DNA of 64,000 nt from NCBI GenBank assembly GCA_002215675.1, contig NGFH01000005.1:296693-360692 (forward strand), given 5' to 3'. The stretch is from Bacteroidetes bacterium 2013_40CM_41_45. GTDB taxonomy: Bacteria > Bacteroidota > Bacteroidia > AKYH767-A > 2013-40CM-41-45. The position numbers were made by a program, and so were the translations under genes. The notes under the pieces were generated by a model, which saw only the letters and a program-made list of their open reading frames with translations, did not search any database and had not been told where the DNA came from. Positions within the stretch are counted from its first letter, which is position 1, and each line of letters begins with the position of its first letter. Below are positions 43,003-51,658 of the stretch, piece by piece.

Positions 43003-43821
43003 TTATTCAGAGACTTTCCTTTTTACTTTTCTTGTATAGGAAACTATTTTTCCATCTTGAACATTCGCTTCAATCTTTTGATAATTCTGTTCCTTGACAA
43101 TTTCAACAAATTTTTTGGTCGCTTCGATTCGTTCCAATCCTTCCAGCTTATCCATCTTACCGTTTTTATAGGTTATGGTAACCTGTTCGTACCTGCCACT
43201 GCTAATGTATTCTAACAATGCATATTCTTCTGGGGTAAGATGAAAGTCCAGTGGAATGAAGGGAGATAAGTTCTCCTTCGGAAAAAACCGTTGAACGATA
43301 CGGTTTATGTTAATATTAATATGGTCAGGGATACCTGAGAGATAATTTAACTTGTAATCGAGATATGAAAGCGGGGCGGCAGAACCATCAATAAAAACTA
43401 TTAAGATTACAGGCACTTTGTGAGCAAGTGCAAGCATGGCACAGTATTCAAGCAAAGGCATGGCTAATTTTGTTTCCTCACTGTGTTGAGACAAACTCTT
43501 CTTGGCTTTTTTTATCTGCTCCAATGACAAACCCCATTGGCGCAATTCACGAATGAGATGAAGCCATATCGCATCCATGACACTAACTCTCCTCCATTCG
43601 TTTCCCTCGCGGTTATCATCAATTAAACCCTCACTATACCAATGGTGCATTTTGCGGTATGTAAATGAATTCCTTTCGATTTGAGCAGATTGATTATTCA
43701 GCATCATAGAAATCCCTCTAGCTTCGGGATTTTTAAGATATGCCTTTGCCCAATGAGCGAACTCTCCCGAAAAAAATATTTTATCGGCAATCTCCGTCTC
43801 AAATGTGGCTTTTTTAGTCAT
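43003..43821 (-). CDS. MerR-like transcriptional regulator
   Basis: The ATG at 43821 is preferred to the GTG at 43842. Of 272 residues, about 50-100 carry a MerR-like winged helix: SFTYRKMHHWYSEGLI, then EWRRVSVMDAIWLHLIRELR and QWGLSLEQIKKAKKSL. The remaining ~170 residues form an alpha/beta C-terminal domain (VPVILIVFIDGSA, HLTPEEYALLEYISSGRYEQV, a Lys-rich tail KVKRKVSE) that I do not recognise. It probably controls island genes. Palindromic TACATTAATGTA at 43871-43882 and a related site at 43821-43832 lie upstream of its start. Confidence 0.7.
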   Translation of the reverse strand: MTKKATFETEIADKIFFSGEFAHWAKAYLKNPEARGISMMLNNQSAQIERNSFTYRKMHHWYSEGLIDDNREGNEWRRVSVMDAIWLHLIRELRQWGLSLEQIKKAKKSLSQHSEETKLAMPLLEYCAMLALAHKVPVILIVFIDGSAAPLSYLDYKLNYLSGIPDHINININRIVQRFFPKENLSPFIPLDFHLTPEEYALLEYISSGRYEQVTITYKNGKMDKLEGLERIEATKKFVEIVKEQNYQKIEANVQDGKIVSYTRKVKRKVSE

Positions 43822-43888
43822 TACATTAATGAAATATTTCACAAATTAAATACATTTCTACTAATAATCATACATTAATGTAATATTG
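43821..43888. promoter_or_regulatory. Candidate operator pair for the MerR-like regulator
   Basis: TACATTAATGTA at 43871-43882 is a perfect 12-base palindrome. A second site, TACATTAATGAA, starts at 43822, about 49 bases away, and overlaps the start codon of the regulator gene. The wider words TTACATTAATGAAATATTT and ATACATTAATGTAATATTG are nearly the same. They may bind the regulator itself or IHF-like proteins. Confidence 0.45.
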
Positions 43889-43927
43889 TTGCTAACATCC
43901 AAAAACGATGTTATTATTTACTTTTTA

Positions 43928-45517
43928 CTAAATATTAAGAATTGCTATTTCACTAATCCTATCAAAACGAAACATTCTTTCAGCTTCTCTTTTATGACAG
44001 TAGGAAGTTATATGTGTTTCATTTGGTGTAAACCAAAGCTCCTTAATCCCCGGATGATTGAGAGTAAATTGAATGTTGCTTATTGTGCGAATACTTTCTT
44101 CCGCTTCAATTTGGTCTGCAATAATTATTTCTCCTGTTTCATAGTCAAAAGTATATGCTGTCCAGGCAGATCTTGTATATTTCATGCGAATAAATTTGCT
44201 GTATTGGATAGCTGTGTTTACAATTGTCGCAATCCGTTCAAGACCTAAATTTGGCCCCGTTTCAGATATAGTAAATAGTTTGTCTTTAATGATAGGATTA
44301 ATAATGCTCACAATTGAAAAATTCTTCTCTACATTTTTAATGTAACAATATGCAATCAAAATTCCATTACCAAAATAAATTGGTTTAACAATTCTCGGAT
44401 TATTTTCATAATTAAAAGAAATGAATTTATTGCTGGTAATCGCTGATTCGATTAAATCCTGTTTTGAATTAACGCTTGCGTGTTTTGCTGGTATGATTAT
44501 AGGAGGCTCATCTTTAACAAGTTTTTCTGTTTCCTCTCCAAGTTCATTTTCTTGCGGTTGCAACCGGGTTGCATCAATAACTACTCCGAAACTTTCAATT
44601 CCTAAATATCTTTCTCGATACCTTTCCCTTAACATCTTTTCCGCTTCTTCCTTTGTCCATTGAGGAACTGAAACGACTTTGGTTTTACCTTGTAAACCAG
44701 TTGGGGTCTTAAATATAGGATGAACACTTGCAATTACGTCAGCAACGAATAGGCAACATTCATCAGGATTTTGATGGACTTGGATCTCAGCAAATCGGAT
44801 TACAATCCAGCCACGATTTTTGAAAGCGTTATTTCTGTTTGTATCAGAATATCGAAAATGCGTTGCCTTTCTGCTAGCAATGTCATTAGTGCCTTCATAA
44901 GGTTCATCAATTTCAACATCAAGAAAAAGATTTATTCCGCTTTTTTCATCAATCAATGTGAAATCAGGTTCAAATGGTTTATTGCTTCCTTTGACTAGAA
45001 TAAATCTGTCGTCATAAAATTGAAAATCACTTTTGAAATACTTGGTCAAATAAACTTTGAAATTATCTTCCATGTATCCTTTCCTACCGCCTCTTCCCTT
45101 TTGAGGAAACTTGATTACGCAGTTAGGTTTGGGCATTAATACATACGGGAAGTTTAGTGGCTCTGTCTGCTCAAATAAATTAATTGGCTTGTAACCGATA
45201 CATTTTGGCTTTGAAGATTCCTTTATTGAATGAATGGAATGTGGAAGCGGCGGTGGAGATTTCTTCTTATCATTTTGAACTTTATTTACCAAGTCATCTT
45301 TCCTGACATCTTTTCCTGTTGCCGTATTTGTCCCGTTTTGATTTTTTTCATGCTCTAGAGGTTTAACTTCATCTACATCAATCTCCTTTGATTTTTTATT
45401 AAGAAACCAAAACAAAATGATAAGCCCTACAACAGCTAGTAATATGAATAAAACAAAATTGTCCTGCTTTTCTACAGAATGAGCCAAACGGTCTAATGAA
45501 TCCACTTCATTGTTCAT
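43928..45517 (-). CDS. Membrane-anchored PD-(D/E)XK nuclease-like protein with two WYL-like domains
   Basis: The 529-residue protein has one membrane helix at about 20-39 (FVLFILLAVVGLIILFWFL) with a charged linker (residues 40-110). A nuclease-like domain follows at 130-265: Asp185 in PFEPDFTL, Glu202 and Asp204 in DVEIDEPYEG, and GWIVIRFAEIQ, which match the PD-(D/E)XK/DUF559-like pattern of Vsr-type nucleases. After a linker come WYL1 (354-408, TSNKFISFNYENNPRIVKP) and WYL2 (433-529, ending ITSYCHKREAERMFRFDRIS). WYL domains sense nucleotides or DNA ends in defence regulators. I have not seen this combination. It lies 113 bases downstream of the RecD-like gene. Confidence 0.7.
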   Translation of the reverse strand: MNNEVDSLDRLAHSVEKQDNFVLFILLAVVGLIILFWFLNKKSKEIDVDEVKPLEHEKNQNGTNTATGKDVRKDDLVNKVQNDKKKSPPPLPHSIHSIKESSKPKCIGYKPINLFEQTEPLNFPYVLMPKPNCVIKFPQKGRGGRKGYMEDNFKVYLTKYFKSDFQFYDDRFILVKGSNKPFEPDFTLIDEKSGINLFLDVEIDEPYEGTNDIASRKATHFRYSDTNRNNAFKNRGWIVIRFAEIQVHQNPDECCLFVADVIASVHPIFKTPTGLQGKTKVVSVPQWTKEEAEKMLRERYRERYLGIESFGVVIDATRLQPQENELGEETEKLVKDEPPIIIPAKHASVNSKQDLIESAITSNKFISFNYENNPRIVKPIYFGNGILIAYCYIKNVEKNFSIVSIINPIIKDKLFTISETGPNLGLERIATIVNTAIQYSKFIRMKYTRSAWTAYTFDYETGEIIIADQIEAEESIRTISNIQFTLNHPGIKELWFTPNETHITSYCHKREAERMFRFDRISEIAILNI

Positions 45518-45630
45518 TGGTAATTCTTCGTTGCTTTGCTCAGTTAGTCATAACGGAAATATCCATTCACTTTTAAAATTTCGTTAAATTTCCATTATCT
45601 GAATCACCGAGCTCAAGCTGCGCATAAATG

Positions 45631-48600
45631 CTATTCCTCTTCAAGGATATATTTTCTAACGAGATTATCAATCTCCTGTGAATTTATTCCACCGTTCGGA
45701 TTTTCTTCCGTAATGATTAGAACTTTTTCATCAGTTGTCTTTACTTTCGTGTGTGTCACGAATCCGTCTTGAATATATGATGCTAACTTCTTTTCCCATT
45801 TTTCTCTGTAATTACTCTTGGTCATCATTCCCAAGTGTTCCCAATAAAATTTCTTTCCCGTGCTAAAATTCTCAACCATAAAATCCGGCTTTACTGTCCT
45901 TGCTGTTTTATCAAATTTTAGTTTGTCCTCATAGGCATAAGAGATTTGTTTTTTATACTTGTTCAAACAGTTGGCAATTATCACCTCATTTTTGCTTATC
46001 ATTGGCTCACCTCGCTCACTGATGTTTACATATCGTGCATCATACCATTTCTGGTTTAATTGCTTGACTTCAGGTAAATGAAATAAGTCAGTAAATCTTC
46101 TTGCTGTTGAAGAGGCATCGGTTGCGGCAAGCCGAATAAAATCTCTGAAGTCGCCTTGGTGCAGAATAATAATTTTATCCTCTTGCCTTGTTAATGCAGT
46201 ATAAAGCAATTCACGACTTAGTATTGCACCCTTTGATGGAAGAACAAAAAACACTTTTTTAAATCCACTACCTTGTGATTTATGAACTGTGATTGCGTAA
46301 GCTAACTCAAAAGAATATTTACCGTCTTCTTTTAATTGGTCTGCCCCAAACACATAGCTGTAACCTTGCTGAGTTGAAAAAGCAATTTCAATGTTTGGCT
46401 CTCGTCTTCCTTTTCCATTTGCTCCTCTGAATTCACCTGTAACAACTCCAATTTCTCCATTTGCAATGTAATTGAAAGCATTCCCTTTTTTATCAGACGG
46501 TTTTATCCATTGCCAGTTTTCCCAACGAGTATTTTTAAGATTTATCACTTTGTCACCGTAAACAATGTTATCGTTTCCTTTTGGCTTAGCGACTTTTCGC
46601 TTTTGGAAGTAGGTGGAATTCTTTGGCTTAACATTTAATGCCAATTCAATAAAGTTTTTTCTGTAAGTTGTTTGAATAAACTTGTTGACTTCTTTAACTC
46701 CGTAGCCATAACCATTCACAGGGGAAATAATTTGCCAATTCTCAATTATCTTTTCAGCATAATCGTAGTTGAAGTATTGATAGTCGCCAATATCTTTCGC
46801 ACCGATTGTTCTATTAAACGATTTAAGAATATCTTTTTTGTCTAACTCTAGTTCTTCCTCTAAAATCTCCTGAAATTTCTTTCGGAAATCGCCACTCTCA
46901 TACCATTTTTCTAAGCGGATATGTTTTGAAGAAATTTCTTTGGTAGCTAATGAGTTAAAAGTCTCAATATCCTCTTTAGTCGGTTCATCACTAAAGCATT
47001 TACTCAACGTTACATCCCAACGCTTGTCTTTTTGCATTGCTTGCCTTCTTATCTGTCTTAACTCTGCATATGCTGGCGCATAACGGTTCTTTTCGTTTTC
47101 AAAAGTTGCTGGTCTGAGTTGTGCAACAATGTCAACAAAGGGTCTTCCTGTTCCTATTGGTGGAAGTTGCCTGTAATCGCCAACTAAAATAATTCTATCA
47201 ACGGGACCTAAAGCATCAAACAATGAAGCAAGTTGTTCCTCTGTTAGCATGGACGCCTCATCAATAATAATATTTCTTGCTCCTGAAAATTTTGCAGCCT
47301 CTTCGGTTATTAAATAGTTACCTGTATATGCATCATATCTATTGAGTGAGAAAAGAAATTGCGCCAATGTTTGTGCATTATGCCCAAGTTTCACTCTTGC
47401 TTTTCCAGTTGGAGCTAACTTTAAAATACCACCACTTCTAATTTCAGGGATTTGCTCAAAAATTTCGAGCAATGAAGTTTTACCTGAGCCAGCTGGCCCA
47501 ATCAAAACTGAAAATCGGTAGTTGGATAAGATTCGAAGTGCTTCTGCCTTTTCTTCTCGTGCCAAAAGTTCATCAGAATAGTCAGGGCTGTTTGTATCAA
47601 GCTTTGTAAACTTTGAATAGCTGTTGATTTCATTCAGCCATTCTTTTTGTACATTTAAAGGTCTACTTATAATCTGTTTAAAGTTTAATCTTTGACGAAT
47701 GATTGACTTTAGGTTAACCAATCGTTTCAGTTTCAGAAACTGAAAGTTATTTTCCTTACCTGGTAAAATAGACTCAATTTCTTGTTGAAAAAATTCTTCC
47801 TCTGATTGTGCTGCTAACGTATCTTCGTCAATTGGAAATAGTTCATCCATTGCCTTTGCCTGTAATCTTTCCAACACATCATTGAATGGCAAGAGGGAAT
47901 GACCTTCTGCTGCGGCTTCTTCCATAATCGAAACAGTAAATGCTCTTACTCGTCTTTCGTCAAGATTATCTGTGAGTGCAATTCCCGCTTTTATCGGAAA
48001 CGCATCACGAATTTTTTCTGGTGGCAAAACAAGTTTATCAATCTGCCGGAATGAAACACCTTCTGCAACAAATCTTGTTTTCTCATAAAGGAGATAAAGA
48101 TTGTTTATGATTTCTTCCGTTGTACCAATCTTGTCTTGATGCTTGTCAACTATATAACTGGCTTGCTCATTGTTCATTTGACAGCGGCTAAGGAGTTTTA
48201 AGAATTCCTTCTTTTTTATCGGCTTATCCTTCCAAATTCTTTGCGCTGTTGTACTGAAAAGTTTTACTCCTTTCTCCTTTATGTGCTTGTCGGGTTGAAC
48301 CATGCTTTCCTCAAAAATATTCCAAGGGTCAGTTTGTAGAAGGTCTCCGTCCTTTTGAAGAATGTATTTTTCGATTTCCCATGCTATTGAGTTTCCGTTT
48401 TCAATCTGCAACGCACTCAGTACTGAACCCATACCAGGAAATGCACCTCGCATATCCCATATTTTAGAAATCTCATCATCAATCCATCGTAACTCTTTGG
48501 TAAATTTTTTGCTAAGCAGAACTTCAGACTTTTTCAAAATGTCAGCCATTACCAGAAGCGCATCAATGGCTGTATCGTGTTCTACCAATTCGGCAGCAAA

Positions 48601-49440
48601 AGAGAATTGTGCGAAGTCAGGGGCAATTGCAGCGTATTCCTTTAGGTCAATTTCAATTTCGCTTTCTTTAATATGTCCGAGTATATCATGATAAGGAAGC
48701 AAAAACCCGTCAGGATTTTTGTCTGTTAATGTATGTTCAATGCACCGGTCCCAAGGATAACTTCGGTGCCCATTATCTATTTCTTTGTCATATTTGTAGT
48801 GAAGAATTTCTCCAATGTCAGCTCGCACTTTTGCAACCCCTACAATTACTCTTTCGTTTGGTTCTGAAAATGGTGTGTGCTTACAATAGAAGAAAATCAG
48901 TGATTGCTGTTTTTTGAGACAGCTGAAAAATGAGTCCAATAAAACTTTTTGATTGTGTGAATGCTGAACCCAGTGGTTTCCCTGAAAGCCAAGTTTTGAA
49001 TCAATTTCTTCTTCCAACTCCGGCTTGTAATCCAATTCATAAATACTTGCTTGCTGAGAGTAATGCGGATTATCACCTTTTGAATTCCTTTTTATCATCC
49101 ATAAAAATGGAACTGCATCAAATGAAAAAGGCTTATCGTGATAAAGACAAGGTCTGAAATGCTTAAAAAGTGGGTTAATATCTGTCCATGAATGTGAAAC
49201 TTCTCTCACATAGCTGTGAGGAGAAAGGAATGTTCCTTTTTCTGAAACGCAAGGAGGAAGAAAGTTATCGTTGATTTCTTTGTCAGATGGCTCGATGTCT
49301 GGTTGCTTAGTGGCATCAATTTTTGGAAGTATTCTACAAAAAGAATTATCCAACACATTACAGCAAGTTTTTCCGTTCCATTTGTTGTCATGCCAAGGAA
49401 CTCTTGCAGATAAATGTCTTACTGGTAAAATTTTACTCAT
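45631..49440 (-). CDS. Giant RecD-like helicase with C-terminal nuclease-like domain
   Basis: This 1269-residue protein has a ~500-residue N-terminal region I do not recognise, with a C-rich start (KTCCNVLDNSFC). A RecD/AAA helicase core follows: Walker A GPAGSGKT from residue 648, DEAS at 727-730, and GDYRQLPPIG a few residues later. A UvrD-like 2B part reads AITVHKSQGSGFKKVFFVLP, then YTALTRQEDKIIILHQ. The last ~90 residues match a PD-(D/E)XK-like fold: Asp1186 in VKPDFMVEN and Glu1201 in FYWEHLGM, then YREKWEKKLASYIQ. It should unwind and cut DNA using ATP. Length and layout differ from RecD of RecBCD and from RecD2. It heads the minus-strand island run. Confidence 0.85.
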   Translation of the reverse strand: MSKILPVRHLSARVPWHDNKWNGKTCCNVLDNSFCRILPKIDATKQPDIEPSDKEINDNFLPPCVSEKGTFLSPHSYVREVSHSWTDINPLFKHFRPCLYHDKPFSFDAVPFLWMIKRNSKGDNPHYSQQASIYELDYKPELEEEIDSKLGFQGNHWVQHSHNQKVLLDSFFSCLKKQQSLIFFYCKHTPFSEPNERVIVGVAKVRADIGEILHYKYDKEIDNGHRSYPWDRCIEHTLTDKNPDGFLLPYHDILGHIKESEIEIDLKEYAAIAPDFAQFSFAAELVEHDTAIDALLVMADILKKSEVLLSKKFTKELRWIDDEISKIWDMRGAFPGMGSVLSALQIENGNSIAWEIEKYILQKDGDLLQTDPWNIFEESMVQPDKHIKEKGVKLFSTTAQRIWKDKPIKKKEFLKLLSRCQMNNEQASYIVDKHQDKIGTTEEIINNLYLLYEKTRFVAEGVSFRQIDKLVLPPEKIRDAFPIKAGIALTDNLDERRVRAFTVSIMEEAAAEGHSLLPFNDVLERLQAKAMDELFPIDEDTLAAQSEEEFFQQEIESILPGKENNFQFLKLKRLVNLKSIIRQRLNFKQIISRPLNVQKEWLNEINSYSKFTKLDTNSPDYSDELLAREEKAEALRILSNYRFSVLIGPAGSGKTSLLEIFEQIPEIRSGGILKLAPTGKARVKLGHNAQTLAQFLFSLNRYDAYTGNYLITEEAAKFSGARNIIIDEASMLTEEQLASLFDALGPVDRIILVGDYRQLPPIGTGRPFVDIVAQLRPATFENEKNRYAPAYAELRQIRRQAMQKDKRWDVTLSKCFSDEPTKEDIETFNSLATKEISSKHIRLEKWYESGDFRKKFQEILEEELELDKKDILKSFNRTIGAKDIGDYQYFNYDYAEKIIENWQIISPVNGYGYGVKEVNKFIQTTYRKNFIELALNVKPKNSTYFQKRKVAKPKGNDNIVYGDKVINLKNTRWENWQWIKPSDKKGNAFNYIANGEIGVVTGEFRGANGKGRREPNIEIAFSTQQGYSYVFGADQLKEDGKYSFELAYAITVHKSQGSGFKKVFFVLPSKGAILSRELLYTALTRQEDKIIILHQGDFRDFIRLAATDASSTARRFTDLFHLPEVKQLNQKWYDARYVNISERGEPMISKNEVIIANCLNKYKKQISYAYEDKLKFDKTARTVKPDFMVENFSTGKKFYWEHLGMMTKSNYREKWEKKLASYIQDGFVTHTKVKTTDEKVLIITEENPNGGINSQEIDNLVRKYILEEE

Positions 49441-49576
49441 CAGATGTTACTAAGATGTACTTTGAAAATAAAGTGCTGACAAAGAGGCACTTTTGTTTTT
49501 GTCATTCTTCAGTAATTGGCAACGGCATTGTATCTGTACAGTTATGGTGGAAAACCGTTGCAGACAATAAATGAAT

Positions 49577-49888
49577 TTAAAGAGTTTGAATTTGAATAGC
49601 AGGAAACCATGCTATCCTATTAATCGGAAACTGTATCTTTTCCTCGGAAGTAATTCTATATTCATCTACATTTTCGTAACCGTCCCTTGGACCCACTAAG
49701 GTTATTTCTGATGCTAATACTGTTTCTTCTGGAGAAACTTTGATTTCATCGCCCCATTTGCCATTAGTTAATTTTCTAACCTTAATTAGATCGTCTCTGC
49801 TTATAGAGTAGATTTGTTGTGGGTTTTGCTGGTCGTAAAACGGAACATCAGCATAGAAATGAATATTTAAATATTTTACTTTTTGCAT
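49577..49888 (-). CDS. Hypothetical small protein
   Basis: I recognise no family. The 103-residue product has alternating beta strands and hydrophobic segments (VKYLNIHFYADVPFYD, ETVLASEITLVGPRDGYEN, IQFPINRIAWFPAIQI), suggesting a small beta-barrel or lectin-like fold without a signal peptide. It lies between the RecD-like gene (136 bases away) and the SBBP gene. It may be a partner of either; no operon evidence exists. Its role in the island is unknown. Confidence 0.5.
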   Translation of the reverse strand: MQKVKYLNIHFYADVPFYDQQNPQQIYSISRDDLIKVRKLTNGKWGDEIKVSPEETVLASEITLVGPRDGYENVDEYRITSEEKIQFPINRIAWFPAIQIQTL

Positions 49889-49901
49889 GTGTCTTGTATG
49901 C

Positions 49902-51590
49902 TTATTGTTTTATTATTTTTTGGCTAAAAATCTTTTCTCCACTACGTTCTACGGTTATTAGGTAAATTCCATTTAGCTGCTGCCTTAAATTAATTTCTAT
50001 TTTTTCTGAAATAATTTTTTGTTTGTAAATCTTTTCTCCAAGAGGATTATAAATAAAAAGATATTTTTTTTCAAAAGAGTGAGCAGGAATTTCAATTGTT
50101 AAATTATCGGTAACAGGGTTCGGATATATGACTACATTATCGTTAGCGGAATGCTCTTCGATACCAACACTGGAAGCAATTTTGGCAATAAATATATCTA
50201 CTGATCCTGTATTTGTTAAAGTTGTGCTTCCAAAAGAGATTGAAGGGCTCTGAAAATATCCAGTAATATAAGCGTTTCCAGTCACGTCTATACAAATATC
50301 TTTAGTAACGTCACTATTGCTTCCGCCAACACTTTTGGCCCAGAGCACATTCCCTGACGGATCATATTTCGTAATAAAAATATCTTGTGTTCCTCCATTT
50401 GAATTTATGAAAGTGGTACTTCCGAAAGAGATTGAATCACTTTGGAAAATTCCGGTAACATAGCTGTTCCCATTAATATCTGAGGTTATGCTTGTGCCTG
50501 CATCAATCATATTTCCTCCTATACTTTTCGCCCAAAGCGCATTACCTTGACTATTGTATTTTGCAACGAAGATTTCTGAATTACCACTACCTGTGATGGT
50601 GATTGTATCAAAAGCCATTGAAGTTTCCTCGAAGTATCCTGTTAAATAGCTGTTACCGCTAGAGTCTAAGTCTATTCCGTTAGCTACATCATCAAAACTT
50701 CCTCCAACAGCTTTTGCCCATAAAGCATTCCCGGAAGAATCGAATTTAGCAACAAAAATATCTGGAGTTCCCCAGTTGGCATTCGTTAAAGTTGTACTGC
50801 CGAAAATAACTGAAGCACTCCAAAATTCACCTGCTAAATGAAACTTTCCATTAGATTCTACCGCTATACAGTGTGCCCAATCATAGTTAGTTCCGCCAAC
50901 TTTTTTCGCCCAAAGGGTATTACCCGATGAATCATATTTAATAATGAAAATATCTGTACTATTAGAGTCGGTACTCATCAAAGTTGTACTGCCAAAAGTG
51001 ATAGAAGTTCCCAGGAAATCTCCATGAACATAAATATTTCCTACCGAATCAACCGCTGCTCCGGCTCCAATAGCAGAATTAGCTATACCTGTCGCCACAG
51101 CACTTTTAGCCCAAAGTACATTGCCTGAGGTATCAAGCCCTGCGACATAAAAAGCAGTCTGTTGAGCGCTAGTATTAATTAATACTGTGCTACCCATTGT
51201 CATTGACGCACTTTGGAATCCGCCAACAATGTAGCTATGGCCAATTCGATCTATCGCAATACCCGTTGCATAGTCATCGTTGGTTCCACCGAAATTTTTT
51301 GCCCAGATAACGTTGCCGGAAGCATCATATTTTGTAACAAAAATATCAGCTGAATCAATACTTGTATTCGTTAAAATTGTGCTTCCAAAAGCAATAGAAG
51401 CACTCCGGAAATATCCTGTCACATAACTATTCCCACTTGCATCGCATGCGATACTTGTTGCTCCTTCAAGATAATTCCCGGAAGGATTTTTCGCCCAAAC
51501 CCAATTAGGTGCCTGCGCGAACACAACATTATTAACGAATAACAATGTAAAACACATCAAAGTGTGTGTGAAGTACCTGCCGTATTCCAT
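49902..51590 (-). CDS. SBBP beta-propeller protein with T9SS sorting domain
   Basis: The ATG at 51590 is preferred to the TTG at 51605. Of 562 residues, 1-26 are a signal peptide (MCFTLLFVNNVVFA before QAPN). About nine repeats of ~50 residues then follow, with the pattern SGNSYVTGYF, then SITFGSTTLTN, then DIFVAKFDSSGNALWAK, the SBBP/PQQ-like propeller motif. The T9SS type A domain is at the end (YPNPVTDNLTIEIPAHSF, NPLGEKIYKQ, LNGIYLITVER, SQKIIKQ). It should be a secreted surface protein; ligand unknown. The repeats are near-identical at protein level. Confidence 0.85.
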   Translation of the reverse strand: MEYGRYFTHTLMCFTLLFVNNVVFAQAPNWVWAKNPSGNYLEGATSIACDASGNSYVTGYFRSASIAFGSTILTNTSIDSADIFVTKYDASGNVIWAKNFGGTNDDYATGIAIDRIGHSYIVGGFQSASMTMGSTVLINTSAQQTAFYVAGLDTSGNVLWAKSAVATGIANSAIGAGAAVDSVGNIYVHGDFLGTSITFGSTTLMSTDSNSTDIFIIKYDSSGNTLWAKKVGGTNYDWAHCIAVESNGKFHLAGEFWSASVIFGSTTLTNANWGTPDIFVAKFDSSGNALWAKAVGGSFDDVANGIDLDSSGNSYLTGYFEETSMAFDTITITGSGNSEIFVAKYNSQGNALWAKSIGGNMIDAGTSITSDINGNSYVTGIFQSDSISFGSTTFINSNGGTQDIFITKYDPSGNVLWAKSVGGSNSDVTKDICIDVTGNAYITGYFQSPSISFGSTTLTNTGSVDIFIAKIASSVGIEEHSANDNVVIYPNPVTDNLTIEIPAHSFEKKYLFIYNPLGEKIYKQKIISEKIEINLRQQLNGIYLITVERSGEKIFSQKIIKQ

Positions 51591-51608
51591 CTTTCTGGAG
51601 GTCAATTA

Positions 51609-51643
51609 AAAGAGCAGTAAATTTAATAAACTTACTGCTCTTT
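51609..51643 (-). terminator. Terminator after the giant PKD/beta-helix adhesin gene
   Basis: AAAGAGCAGTAA at 51609-51620 and TTACTGCTCTTT at 51632-51643 form a perfect 12-bp stem. On the minus strand it is followed by a TTAATT tract. It separates the giant adhesin from the SBBP gene, which starts at 51590. Confidence 0.8.
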
Positions 51644-51658
51644 AGCTTCAACAAGCAT

